The notes under the pieces were generated by a model, which did not search any database, was not told the origin of the DNA, and saw nothing but the letters and a program-made list of their open reading frames with translations. DNA of 64,000 nucleotides from Microbacterium sufflavum (GTDB taxonomy: Bacteria; Actinomycetota; Actinomycetes; Actinomycetales; Microbacteriaceae). Within the stretch, counting starts at the first letter, position 1; each line of letters starts with the position of its first letter. Made by a program: the position numbers and the translations under genes. Positions 8,570 through 16,976 of this stretch are shown here, piece by piece. The DNA lies in assembly GCF_023101165.1 (NCBI RefSeq), contig NZ_CP078076.1, positions 1,922,001-1,986,000 on the forward strand. Direction: 5' to 3'.

Positions 8570-8672
8570 CCCGGCGGAGGCGCGGCGGTCGACCCGGTGG
8601 GTGAGCCGTGTGCGCAGCCCGCCTGCCGCTCGGCTCAGCTCGACGGATACGACGGCGGAGTAACGCCCCGCG

Positions 8673-9977
8673 TCAGCCCACGCTGACCGGGCGCGAGCCG
8701 AGCTGGAGCACGGTCGGCGCGCCGCAGCAGCCGCCTCCGGCCTCGGCGTCGAACCCGCCCGCACCGCCGCACACCCCGGTCGCGGGGAGCACGAGCTCAT
8801 CGCGCGCGGCGGCCTCGTGGTCGCCCGCGAGGTGCGCGACCACGCTCCGGACCTGTTCGAAGCCGGTCAGCGCGAGGAACGTCGGCGCCCGGCCGTACGA
8901 CTTGGCACCGACGACGAACAGGTCCTGTTCGGGCTGGGCGAGCTGTCGCGCACCGGTGGCGGGCACGGAGCCGCACGAGTGGATGTTGGGGTCGATGTCG
9001 GCGGCGATGCCGGCGACGGCGTCGAGGGTGGGGTCGAGGGCGATGCGCACCTCGCGCAGGAAGCTCGTGTCGGGCCGGAACCCGGTGAGCGCGAACACCT
9101 GGGCGACCCCGGCGATCTCGCGGCCGTCCTCCGCGTGCACCGAGAGCGTGTCGCCGCGGGAGGCGAGCGCGGCGACGCGGAACCCGGTGACGAGCTCGAC
9201 CGTCCCGGCGTCGACCACCTCGCGCGCGCGGCGGCCGAGGGCGGCGCGCTCGGCGAGGTCGTCGGCGTCACCTCCGCCGAAGGTGTGCCCTGTGCTGCCG
9301 CGCCGCAGGAGCCAGGTGACGCGGGTGCCCGGCTCGCGGCGGGCCAGGTCGGCGAGGCGGAGAGCGGTGTGCGTCGCAGAGTGCCCGGCCCCCACGACCA
9401 CGACGTGCCGCCCGGCGAACGCGGACACGTCGTCGGGGATCCGGTACGAGACCCGGTCGGCGGCTGCGGTCTCGCCCAGGGCGGGGAAGCCGTCGGCGCC
9501 CGCGGGGTTGGGAAGGCCCCAGGTGCCGCTCGCGTCGATGACCGCTCGGGCGACGATGCGGCCCTCCACGCCCTGGCGGTCTCGCGTGTGGACGATGAAC
9601 GGCTGCGCCGCCCGGCCGCTGTCCACGACCCGGTCTCGTCCCTGTCGGGCGATCCCGGTGACGGTGGTCGCGTAGCGCACCCGCTCGCCCAGGCTCGCGG
9701 CGAGGGGCGCGAGGTAGCCCTCGACCCATTCGGCGCCGGTGGGGTACCCGCGGCTCGGCGCGACCCAGCCGGTGGGTTCGAGCAGGCGGCGCGCCGCCGC
9801 GTCGGTCAGCTCGGGCCACGCGGAGAACAGGCGCACGTGCCCCCATTCCGCCACGGCGGCCCCGGCGGCGTCGCCGCGTTCCACGACGATCGCGTCGAGA
9901 CCGCGCTCGGTCAGGTGGGCGGCGGCGGCGAGGCCCTGCGGGCCGGCTCCGATGACGACGACGGGTAGTGCGGACAT
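8673..9977 (-). CDS. Flavin-dependent oxidoreductase linked to ArsR
   Basis: A 434-residue two-dinucleotide-binding flavoprotein. An FAD site lies at the N-terminus (VVIGAGPQGLAAAAHL), an NAD(P) site near residue 197 (VVVVGAGHSATHTALRL) and a late ATG-like segment (DLFVVGAKSYGRAPTFLALTG). The C-terminus has cysteines in CGGAGGF and GGGCCGAP, which could bind metal(loid) or form a redox pair. ATG start with GAGGAG seven bases upstream; that Shine-Dalgarno lies inside the operator palindrome. It is divergent from an ArsR repressor, so a role in arsenic or metal stress (ArsO-like monooxygenase or thiol reductase) is inferred; the substrate is unknown. Confidence 0.78.
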   Translation of the reverse strand: MSALPVVVIGAGPQGLAAAAHLTERGLDAIVVERGDAAGAAVAEWGHVRLFSAWPELTDAAARRLLEPTGWVAPSRGYPTGAEWVEGYLAPLAASLGERVRYATTVTGIARQGRDRVVDSGRAAQPFIVHTRDRQGVEGRIVARAVIDASGTWGLPNPAGADGFPALGETAAADRVSYRIPDDVSAFAGRHVVVVGAGHSATHTALRLADLARREPGTRVTWLLRRGSTGHTFGGGDADDLAERAALGRRAREVVDAGTVELVTGFRVAALASRGDTLSVHAEDGREIAGVAQVFALTGFRPDTSFLREVRIALDPTLDAVAGIAADIDPNIHSCGSVPATGARQLAQPEQDLFVVGAKSYGRAPTFLALTGFEQVRSVVAHLAGDHEAAARDELVLPATGVCGGAGGFDAEAGGGCCGAPTVLQLGSRPVSVG

Positions 9978-9980
9978 GCG

Positions 9981-10018
9981 ATGCTCCTCGTATCGATGAA
10001 TATCAATACGAGGAGCAT
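9981..10018. promoter_or_regulatory. Large palindrome with ArsR-type operator in the divergent gap
   Basis: Two perfect 13-base arms (9981-9993 and 10006-10018) face each other across 12 bases that are themselves partly symmetrical. The centre, 9991-10008, reads TATCGATGAATATCAATA, an imperfect palindrome of the kind bound by ArsR/SmtB dimers. One arm contains the Shine-Dalgarno sequence of the flavoprotein gene. Confidence 0.7.
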
Positions 10019-10026
10019 CACGGATC

Positions 10027-10044
10027 TATCGAAGAATGTCAATA
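10027..10044. promoter_or_regulatory. Second ArsR-type operator
   Basis: TATCGAAGAATGTCAATA repeats the first operator core (14 of 18 bases identical) exactly 36 bases further on, ending 17 bases before the arsR start. The tandem arrangement fits autorepression of both divergent genes. Confidence 0.65.
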
Positions 10045-10061
10045 CGTGAAAGACTGGACAG

Positions 10062-10403
10062 GTGAGTCTCCCCACCGTGATCGACCAGACCGCGTGCTGC
10101 GTGCCGCGGGTGACCTCCGCGCTCACGCCGCACGACGCCGAGCGGGCGGCGCGCGTGTTCAAGGCGATGGGCGATCCGACCCGGGTCCTGCTGCTGTCGC
10201 TCATCGCGGGCAGCCCGGAGGGGGAGGCGTGCATCTGCGACCTCACCGAGCCCGTCGGACTGTCGCAGGCGACCGTGTCGCACCACATGAAGCTGCTCGC
10301 CGAGGCGGGACTGGTCACGCGTGAGCAGCGCGGGCGGTGGGCGTACTTCGCGGTGAACGACGAGGTGCTCCGCGCCGCCGCCGACGCGCTGCGCCCGGCC
10401 TGA
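10062..10403 (+). CDS. ArsR/SmtB-family metalloid-responsive repressor
   Basis: A 113-residue winged-helix repressor. The DNA-recognition helix lies in LTEPVGLSQATVSHHMKLL and the wing in RGRWAYFAVNDE. Cysteines are at positions 12-13 (TACCVP) and 57/59 (EACICDL). The Cys-Cys pair near the N-terminus plus one cysteine in helix 3 or 4 is the arsenite site known from Corynebacterium ArsR, so As(III) or Sb(III) sensing is likely. GTG start with no strong ribosome site; AAGACT lies six bases upstream, so the transcript may be leaderless. No arsenite efflux pump or ArsC reductase is next to it. Confidence 0.88.
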   Translation: MSLPTVIDQTACCVPRVTSALTPHDAERAARVFKAMGDPTRVLLLSLIAGSPEGEACICDLTEPVGLSQATVSHHMKLLAEAGLVTREQRGRWAYFAVNDEVLRAAADALRPA

Positions 10404-10433
10404 CGCTCCGCCCGCTCCACCAAGCCGTACGAG

Positions 10434-10469
10434 ACGGGAGGGCCCCCGACGCGCGGTGGACCCTCCCGT
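10434..10469. terminator. Bidirectional terminator between arsR and flgE
   Basis: Perfect 9-base inverted repeat (ACGGGAGGG at 10434-10442, CCCTCCCGT at 10461-10469) in the 80-base gap between two convergent genes. No T-run follows, which is common in high-GC actinobacteria. Confidence 0.6.
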
Positions 10470-10483
10470 GCGACCCCGCGGGA

Positions 10484-11644
10484 TCATCGCTTGAGGTTGG
10501 TCAGCTCCTGCAGCACCTCGTCGCTCGTGGTGATGATGCGTGCGTTCGCTTGGAAGCCGCGCTGGGCCACGATGAGGTTCGTGAACTCCTGCGACAGGTC
10601 GACGTTCGACATCTCCAGCGCGCCGCTGATGATGCCGCCCAGGCCCGCGGTCCCGGCCTGACCGAGCTCGGGCTGACCCGAGTTGCCGCTCGGGCGGAAC
10701 TGCGAGGAGCCGACCTTCTCGAGTCCGCCGGGGTTGACGAAGCCGGCGAGCGCGATGCGGGCGAGCACCTGGGTGTCGCCGTTGCTGAACGTCCCGACCA
10801 GGCTGCCGTCGTTGGTCAGCGCGTAGGAGGCGAGCGTGCCGGCCGGCTTTCCGTTCTGCTCCTTGAGGGCGAGGTCGCTCACGTCGGCGAAGCCGGTCAC
10901 GGCGGACAGGTCGACCGTGATGCCGCCCGACACGATGCTGCCCGCGCCGTTCTGCTTCCCGTCGGTGAAGGTGAGCGAGGTCGTGGCGCCGGCACCGTCG
11001 GCCACGTCCCACCCGGTCGCGGTGCGGGTGAACGTGAGGCGCAGCGTGGTGGCGGCGCCGTCGGCGTCGTAGGTCTTGATGTCGCGGACGAGGGTCTCAC
11101 CCACGGCGGCGCCCGAGGGCAGGTTTCCGGTGGCGCGGGCGGTCGTGGTGGCCGCGGCGGGGCTCAGCGCTCCGACCGGGAGGGTGATGTCGCCGATGCC
11201 CTGGCCGGGAACGATCGCGCCGTTCTGCGCCGTCCAGCCCTGCACGAGCGCGCCGCCCGCGCCGACCAGGCGACCGGTCGCGTCGAACGTGAAGCCGCCG
11301 TTGCGGGTGTACAGGGTCTCGCCGCCCGACCGCACCACGAAGAAGCCGTCGCCCGAGATCATCAGGTCGGTGGGCACACCGGTCGGCTGCGGGGCACCGC
11401 CGGCGAAGTTGGTGCTGATGCCGGCGACCTGCACGCCGAGGCCCACTTGGGCGGGGTTCTGACCGCCCTGGGCCTGCTGCGGCAGCATCGAGTTGCGCAG
11501 CAGCTGCGACAGCGAGTCCTGGAACTGCACGGACGACGCCTTGAAGCCGGTCGTGTTGACGTTGGCGATGTTGTTGCCCGTCACGTCGAGCATGGTCTGG
11601 TGCGAGCGGAGGCCGGAGATTCCGGAGAAGAGCGAGCGGAGCAT
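10484..11644 (-). CDS. flgE: Flagellar hook protein FlgE
   Basis: FlgE (386 residues) builds the hook. The N-terminus (MLRSLFSGISGLRSHQTMLD, then GNNIANVNTTGFKAS) and the C-terminus (LSQEFTNLIVAQRGFQANAR, then TSDEVLQELTNLKR) are the coiled-coil rod/hook signatures. The middle contains DLMISGDGFFVV and a beta-rich exposed domain. It is the last gene of the long flgB-to-flgE operon, 25 bases after flgD, and is the only hook/rod protein with this architecture in the window; flgF/flgG-type distal rod genes are not seen. Confidence 0.95.
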   Translation of the reverse strand: MLRSLFSGISGLRSHQTMLDVTGNNIANVNTTGFKASSVQFQDSLSQLLRNSMLPQQAQGGQNPAQVGLGVQVAGISTNFAGGAPQPTGVPTDLMISGDGFFVVRSGGETLYTRNGGFTFDATGRLVGAGGALVQGWTAQNGAIVPGQGIGDITLPVGALSPAAATTTARATGNLPSGAAVGETLVRDIKTYDADGAATTLRLTFTRTATGWDVADGAGATTSLTFTDGKQNGAGSIVSGGITVDLSAVTGFADVSDLALKEQNGKPAGTLASYALTNDGSLVGTFSNGDTQVLARIALAGFVNPGGLEKVGSSQFRPSGNSGQPELGQAGTAGLGGIISGALEMSNVDLSQEFTNLIVAQRGFQANARIITTSDEVLQELTNLKR

Positions 11645-11669
11645 GGTGATGCCTTTCTGGGGAGAGGGG

Positions 11670-12128
11670 TCAGGCAGCGGAGCCGGGAGCGAGGGAGACG
11701 CCGGAGACGGCGTCGAGGGGGATGGAGACGTCGCCGATCATGACGAGCGGCACCGCCCCCTTGTAGGACACCGCGGTGACGATGCCCTTCTTGGTGGTGC
11801 CGTCGGCGTCGACGTACTGCGCCTCGCGCCCGACCAGCGCGGCGGCGGTCTGGCGCATGCTGAGCGCGAAGTTCTCGGTGGTGGTCGTCGACAGCGCGGT
11901 GAGCTGCTCCATCGAGGCGAGCTGCGTGGTCTGCGAGATCATCTCGTTGGTGTTCATGGGCGAGCTGGGGTCCTGATTGGTCAGCTGTGTCACGAGCAGC
12001 TTCAGGAACACCTCGGAGTCGAGGGTCTTCTTGCGCTCGGATGCGGGGGTGGTGCTGCCCGTCTGCACGCCGGACGCGGGTGTGCTGCCCGGGGGGATCG
12101 TGCCGGGGATGGAGTCGACCGTGGTCAT
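11670..12128 (-). CDS. flgD: Flagellar hook scaffold protein FlgD (short form)
   Basis: FlgD caps the growing hook. The 152-residue protein has the conserved block DSEVFLKLLVTQLTNQDPSS followed by MNTNEMISQTTQLASMEQL. The C-terminal part is only a short beta segment (YVDADGTTKKGIVTAVSYKG); the larger Ig-like and tudor domains of enterobacterial FlgD are absent, as in many Gram-positive versions. ATG start, 14 bases after fliK. Confidence 0.93.
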   Translation of the reverse strand: MTTVDSIPGTIPPGSTPASGVQTGSTTPASERKKTLDSEVFLKLLVTQLTNQDPSSPMNTNEMISQTTQLASMEQLTALSTTTTENFALSMRQTAAALVGREAQYVDADGTTKKGIVTAVSYKGAVPLVMIGDVSIPLDAVSGVSLAPGSAA

Positions 12129-12142
12129 GGGGTCCTCTCTGA

Positions 12143-13669
12143 TCAGGCGTAGACGTCGATGCCGCCGTGCGGCGGGGCGGTCGGGACGGGCGTCGGTGGT
12201 GCGGGCGAGGTCGACGGCAGGGGCCGCGCGGCCGCGGGCTGCCGGTTGGTGCCCTGGCCCCCGGCGGCGCCCTGGCCCCCGGCGGCGCCCTGGCCTCCGG
12301 TGGTGCCCTGGCCTCCGGCGGAGGGGCCCTGCGGGGTGGACGAGCCGGGGCCGTCCGACGACGAGGCGAGACTCAGGGTGGCCTGGGGTGCGGCGACGGC
12401 GAGGTCGCGGCGGAGGTCGGCGAGGATCGCCCGCAGCGCCTCGCGGCCGAGCTCACCGGGCGCCTGCAGCTCGATGCGGATCGCGGCGCCGGAGATGTGG
12501 GCGCGCACGGTCACCGGTCCCAGGTTCTCGGGCGACACCGTGAGCGTGATCCGGTGGTCGCCGTCGGACGCGCGGGCGAGCGAGACCACGGGCGCCGACA
12601 GCTGCGGCAGGAGCGGGGTCCGTGCCGCGGCGGCGGGCGCGGCGGGCGGCGGAGCGGCGGCGGAGGTCGGGCTGCTCGGGGCGACCGCGGCCACGGGGGC
12701 TGCGCCCTCCGACGCGGGGGACGGAGCGGCGGCGGGGCTCGCGGTCGCGGCGGTGGCGGGTGCGGATGCGGGGGTCGTCGCGGCGTCGGTGGCGGCGTCG
12801 GGGGCGGAGCCGGTGTCGCCCGGCACGAGGCGCAGGGGCGGTGCGGTGTCGGTCGCAGCGGCGACGGGCGCGGGGGCGGACGACGTGGTGGAGGGCACGG
12901 GAGTCGCAGCCGCGGCGGGCGCGGGGGTGGCTGCTGCGGCCGCGGGGGAGGGCGCGGCGGCGGGCGCGTGCGTGGGGGAGGCAGCTGCGGGGGAAGCGGC
13001 TGCGGGGGAGGCGGCTGCGGGGGAGGCGGTCGTGGCCCCCACCGGGGAGGCCGCCCCGTCCGCCGCGGTCGCCCCGAGCGCGGAACCGACGGCACCCGGG
13101 AGCGGCGCGGGAGCCGTCGCCGGAGCGAGGGCTGCCGCCGCGGTCGCGGAGGGTGCGGGTGCCGCGCGGACGGGGCGGGCGTCGGCGTCGGCGCGGAGTG
13201 CGCGTGGCGTGTCGCCACCCGGGGCCATGCCACCGGAGGCGGTGTCACCCGCGGGCGTCGCGACCTCGGGCACGCCGGGTGCCGCGGGGCCGGTGCCACC
13301 CGCGAGCGTGCCGTCGGCCGGGGCAGCGGGGGACGCCGCAGCGGGGGGTGCGGGCGGCGCCGCGGCGGTGGCGGGGTCGAGGTCTCCGGCGCCGGCGCCG
13401 GTGGGGTCGGCCGGCGCCGGGCGCGGCTCGGTCGGGGCGGCCGTCCCGGGGGCGGACTCCGCGGACGGAACCGGGGTCTCGGCGACATCCGCGGATGCCG
13501 TCGCACTGCGATCGCGATCCTCGGCGTCGTTGCGGCGCTGGGCCGAGCGCTCGGCATCGCGCACCGCGTCGGCGAACGCCGCGGCCCCCGCCGACGGCGC
13601 GGCCGCCGGGCCGCCGGAGGGGCGGGGTGCGCGCGCGCCGAGCGCGCCGAGGAGGTCGATCGGGGTCAC
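12143..13669 (-). CDS. fliK: Flagellar hook-length control protein FliK
   Basis: FliK measures hook length and triggers the substrate switch in FlhB. The 508-residue protein is mostly a disordered Ala/Pro/Thr ruler. Its C-terminal domain (about residues 355-440) shows ITLTVSPENLGPVTVRAHIS and IELQAPGELGREALRAIL, the Flg_hook signature. Short internal repeats (ASPAA units about 12960-13030; GGQGAA units about 12245-12325) suggest slippage-prone length variation in the ruler and tail. GTG start overlapping the fliJ stop. Confidence 0.9.
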   Translation of the reverse strand: MTPIDLLGALGARAPRPSGGPAAAPSAGAAAFADAVRDAERSAQRRNDAEDRDRSATASADVAETPVPSAESAPGTAAPTEPRPAPADPTGAGAGDLDPATAAAPPAPPAAASPAAPADGTLAGGTGPAAPGVPEVATPAGDTASGGMAPGGDTPRALRADADARPVRAAPAPSATAAAALAPATAPAPLPGAVGSALGATAADGAASPVGATTASPAAASPAAASPAAASPTHAPAAAPSPAAAAATPAPAAAATPVPSTTSSAPAPVAAATDTAPPLRLVPGDTGSAPDAATDAATTPASAPATAATASPAAAPSPASEGAAPVAAVAPSSPTSAAAPPPAAPAAAARTPLLPQLSAPVVSLARASDGDHRITLTVSPENLGPVTVRAHISGAAIRIELQAPGELGREALRAILADLRRDLAVAAPQATLSLASSSDGPGSSTPQGPSAGGQGTTGGQGAAGGQGAAGGQGTNRQPAAARPLPSTSPAPPTPVPTAPPHGGIDVYA

Positions 13670-14088
13670 CGGGGGTCCTCCGTCCGCGTGCGCGTGCCGA
13701 TCTCGTCGAGCTCCGCCTGCTCCGCGTGCAGGTCGGCGGCACGGAGCTCGGCCGCGTGGGCGTCGGCCAGGCGCTCCAGGCCGCGCAGCGTGCGGCGGGC
13801 GTCCGCGTGCTCCGCGCGCGCCTCGGCGACGGTCTCGTGCTGCAGTTCCGACAGCGTGCGCAAGTCGGCGAGCAGCGCGCGGCCGGCCACCCGGGCGGCG
13901 GCGAGCGCGGCGAGCGAGCGCACGTCAACGGCCTCGGTGTCGGCGCCGGACAGGTGCGCGCGCAGGGCCCGGTCGCGCGCCTCGGTGTGCTGCGCGTCGA
14001 TCACGGCCCGCGACAGCCGCTGCGCCGCGGCACGCTCCTGGATCTCCCGCACGCGCAGGAGACCGGCCAGCGAGAACGAACGACTCAT
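13666..14088 (-). CDS. fliJ: Flagellar export stalk protein FliJ
   Basis: FliJ (140 residues) is the coiled-coil stalk inside the FliI hexamer. The whole protein is predicted helical with heptad-like Leu/Ala spacing and begins MSRSFSLAGLLRVREIQE, the usual FliJ opening. ATG overlaps the fliI stop. Sequence conservation of FliJ is low, so position between fliI and fliK is part of the evidence. Confidence 0.88.
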   Translation of the reverse strand: MSRSFSLAGLLRVREIQERAAAQRLSRAVIDAQHTEARDRALRAHLSGADTEAVDVRSLAALAAARVAGRALLADLRTLSELQHETVAEARAEHADARRTLRGLERLADAHAAELRAADLHAEQAELDEIGTRTRTEDPR

Positions 14089-15377
14089 GCGACCCCCTCG
14101 AAGGCGCCGACCAGGGCGTCCAGCCGGCGCCACGACTCCTCGATGTCGCAGGTCTCGTCGAGCGACTGCGTGAGGAAGGCGGAGATCTCCCGCTCGTGCG
14201 CGATGGCGGCGTCGATCCGCGGATCCGCTCCCGCGTGATACGCGCCGATGTCGATCAGGTCGGTGGCGCGACGGCGCGCGGCGAGCACGGCCCGCAGCGT
14301 CGCGGCGTGCGCCCGGCGCTCGGCTCCGGTGATCTTGCCCGCGACGCGCGACACCGAGCCGAGCACGTCGATCGCGGGGTGGTGGCCGGACAGCGCCAGG
14401 GCACGGTCGAGCACCACGTGGCCGTCGAGGATCGAGCGCACGGCATCGGCGATCGGCTCGTTGTGGTCGTCGCCGTCGACGAGCACGGTGTAGATGCCGG
14501 TGATCGACCCGGTGCGGTCGGTGCCGGCGCGCTCCAGCAGCCCGGCGAGGATCGAGAACGTCGACGGCGGGTAGCCGCGCGTGGCCGGGGGCTCGCCCGC
14601 CGACAGCCCGATCTCGCGCTGGGCCATCGCCACGCGCGTGAGCGAGTCCATCATGAGGATCGCGTGGGCGCCGTCGTCGCGGAACGCCTCGGCGATGCGC
14701 GTGGCCGTGAACGCCGCGCGGATGCGGGCCATGGCCGGCTGGTCCGAGGTCGACACCACCACGACCGACCGGGCGAGGCCGGCGGGTCCGAGGTCGTCCT
14801 CGATGAACTCGCGCACCTCGCGTCCGCGTTCGCCGACCAGCGCGATCACGGTGACCTCGGCCTCCGTGCCGCGCGCGATCATCGACAGCAGCGACGACTT
14901 GCCCACCCCGGAGCCCGCGAACAGGCCGACGCGCTGACCGCGGCCGACGCTCACGAGCGTGTCCAGGGCGCGCACGCCCAGGGGGAGCGGGGCGGTGATG
15001 CGGTCGCGCTCCAGGAGGGAGGGCGTGGCGTGGTCGAGGCTCACGGTGGGGGCGACGAGCGGCCCCTTGCCGTCGATCGGGCGGCCGAGCCCGTCGAGGA
15101 TCCGCCCGAGGAGCGCTCGTCCGGTGGGCACCCGCACCGGACCGCCGCTGCCGCGGACGGGCGCGCCGACGGTGAGCCCGGCGACCGGGGCGAGCGGCAT
15201 GCACCGCAGCCCGTCCTCACCCGTGGCCACGACCTCGGCGTCGATGCCGTCGAGCGTCACGACGTCACCCACCGCGCCGTCGACTCCGCGCACGTGCACG
15301 CTGAGTCCGCGCACCCGGGTGACCTCGCCGATGCGCTCGGGTCGTACGGCGTCGCGCACCGCGCCCCAGGCCGTCAT
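14085..15377 (-). CDS. fliI: Flagellar export ATPase FliI
   Basis: FliI (430 residues) is the F1-beta-like ATPase that unfolds and delivers export substrates. The P-loop AGSGVGKSS is at residues 154-162 and the Walker B strand ILMMDSLTR has Asp244. The segment REIGLSAGEPPATRGYPPST is the flagellar/T3SS ATPase signature. ATG overlaps the fliH stop. Confidence 0.97.
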   Translation of the reverse strand: MTAWGAVRDAVRPERIGEVTRVRGLSVHVRGVDGAVGDVVTLDGIDAEVVATGEDGLRCMPLAPVAGLTVGAPVRGSGGPVRVPTGRALLGRILDGLGRPIDGKGPLVAPTVSLDHATPSLLERDRITAPLPLGVRALDTLVSVGRGQRVGLFAGSGVGKSSLLSMIARGTEAEVTVIALVGERGREVREFIEDDLGPAGLARSVVVVSTSDQPAMARIRAAFTATRIAEAFRDDGAHAILMMDSLTRVAMAQREIGLSAGEPPATRGYPPSTFSILAGLLERAGTDRTGSITGIYTVLVDGDDHNEPIADAVRSILDGHVVLDRALALSGHHPAIDVLGSVSRVAGKITGAERRAHAATLRAVLAARRRATDLIDIGAYHAGADPRIDAAIAHEREISAFLTQSLDETCDIEESWRRLDALVGAFEGVA

Positions 15378-15982
15378 GTCGCGCTCCCGTCGAGCGCGCG
15401 GCGGGCACGGTCGAGCGCGGCGGAGACCCGGGCGTCGACCACCCCGTGCTCCGGCACCGCGACGGCGTCTCCGCGGTCGAGCGTGGCGTCGGCCACGAGG
15501 GTGAAGCCGTGGCCGGCCGTGTCGGGATCGCGCTCCAGCACGCGCAGGTCGTCGGGGTGCACCCGGACGGTGCGGGCGGCCGCGGCCTCCGGGGCGGCGA
15601 GCACGCGGCGCAGTGCGGCGGCGGCGGAGGCCCCCGGTTCGCTCAGCTCGGCGGCGAGGATCAGCTCGGCCAGCTCGATCGCATGACGCAGCACCTGCTC
15701 GTGGGCGACCGAGGCGAGCTCCTGCTCGCGCGCTGCGATCGATGCGGTGGCCGCGTGGAGGGCGGCCACCGCGGCGGCGGTCTCGTGCGCCCTGGCCGCC
15801 TCACGCTGCGCCCGCTGCTCCTCGGCCGCCCTGGCCTCGGTCTCCGCCTGGGCGGCACCCGCGCGGTACCCCTCGGCGTGGCCCTCCGCGTAGCCGCGAC
15901 GGCGTGCACGCTCCTGCTCGGCGCGGTGGTCGGGGCCGCCGAGCCGCGGGAAGGCCGCGGGGGCGAAGGCGTCAGTAGACAT
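15374..15982 (-). CDS. fliH: Flagellar assembly protein FliH
   Basis: FliH regulates and docks FliI, like the peripheral stalk of ATP synthases. The 202-residue protein has an N-terminal GYAEGHAEGYRAG segment with the GxxxG-type spacing known for FliH. A long Ala/Glu/Arg coiled coil follows, then a C-terminal domain (RVHPDDLRVLERD). ATG start lies inside the 3' end of fliG (11-base overlap). Confidence 0.9.
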   Translation of the reverse strand: MSTDAFAPAAFPRLGGPDHRAEQERARRRGYAEGHAEGYRAGAAQAETEARAAEEQRAQREAARAHETAAAVAALHAATASIAAREQELASVAHEQVLRHAIELAELILAAELSEPGASAAAALRRVLAAPEAAAARTVRVHPDDLRVLERDPDTAGHGFTLVADATLDRGDAVAVPEHGVVDARVSAALDRARRALDGSAT

Positions 15983-16976
15983 ATTCGTCCTCGTCGGCGC
16001 GCTGCACCGTGATGTCGCCCGCCGCCTCCAGGGCTCGGATCGTGCGGACGATCTCGGCGCGTGCCTCCTCGACCTGCGACATGCGGACGGGGCCGAGCGT
16101 GCGGGCCTCCTCGTCGAGGTTCTCCCTGTTGCGCTCCGAGACGTTGCGGCGGATGAGGTCGACGATGGGCTGCGGGGCTCCCTTGAGGGCCAGCGCGAGC
16201 GAGCGGATGTCCATGCCGCGCAGCACGCGCTGCGTGTCCCGGTCGTCGAGCTTGACGATGTCGACGAACGTGAACATGCGCGAGCGGATGTCCTCCGCGA
16301 GGGCGCTGTCGCGGTCTTCGATGCTCGCCAGCAGCGCCTTCTCGATCGTCGCCCCGGAGCGGCCGATGATCTCCACGAGCGGCTCGACACCGCCCAGAAC
16401 CTCCGGGGCGTCGCGCGACGCGAAGCTGCCGGTGCGCGACTTGAGGGCGTCGGCGACGATCGCGATGGCCTCCTGTGACGCGGTGCCCATGGTCGCGATG
16501 GCCTGGGCGACGTCGGTGCGGGCGGGGTCGGGGAACGCGGCGAGCACCGCGGCGGCCTGATCCGCGGAAAGGTGGGCGAGCACGAGCGCGACGGTCTGCG
16601 GCAGCTCGCCGTCCAGCAGGGTGGCCAGTTGCGCGGGGTCGGCCGAGGTGAGGAACTCGAACGAGGCGCTCATCGAGGTCGAGCCGACGCGGCCCAGCAC
16701 GGCCGCCGCCCGTTCGGCGCCGAACGACGCCTCCAGCAGTCCGGCCGCGATGTCGCGTCCGCCGCGTGCGGGCGGCAGGTGCCCGGCGGCGATGCGGTGG
16801 AACTGTCCGAGTGCCTGCGCCGTCGTGGCGGCGTCGAGGTCCTGCAGCCCGATGATCTCCGCGGCCACCGCCTCCGCCTCGGCCTCGGACAGGTGCTTCA
16901 TCACCTCCACCGCCTGGGCGCGGTCGAGGTTCATGAGAACGACCGCGGCGGTCTGCCGGTCGGTCAGCCCGGTCAC
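15972..16976 (-). CDS. fliG: Flagellar motor switch protein FliG
   Basis: FliG (334 residues) is the C-ring protein that contacts MotA and generates torque. The C-terminal domain contains MFTFVDIVKLDDRDTQRVL and LALALKGAP, with the charged residues of the torque helix present, and the N-terminus starts LTDRQTAAVVLMNL. GTG start overlapping the fliF stop. Confidence 0.96.
   Translation of the reverse strand: MTGLTDRQTAAVVLMNLDRAQAVEVMKHLSEAEAEAVAAEIIGLQDLDAATTAQALGQFHRIAAGHLPPARGGRDIAAGLLEASFGAERAAAVLGRVGSTSMSASFEFLTSADPAQLATLLDGELPQTVALVLAHLSADQAAAVLAAFPDPARTDVAQAIATMGTASQEAIAIVADALKSRTGSFASRDAPEVLGGVEPLVEIIGRSGATIEKALLASIEDRDSALAEDIRSRMFTFVDIVKLDDRDTQRVLRGMDIRSLALALKGAPQPIVDLIRRNVSERNRENLDEEARTLGPVRMSQVEEARAEIVRTIRALEAAGDITVQRADEDEYVY

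Noticed and set aside
12245..12325. CRISPR-like or mobile repeat
   Set aside because: The repeats are in-frame codon repeats inside fliK with no spacers.
12159..15686. Long plus-strand open frame across fliK-fliI
   Set aside because: Antisense shadow of fliK, fliJ, fliI; translation is low complexity and crosses several real gene borders.
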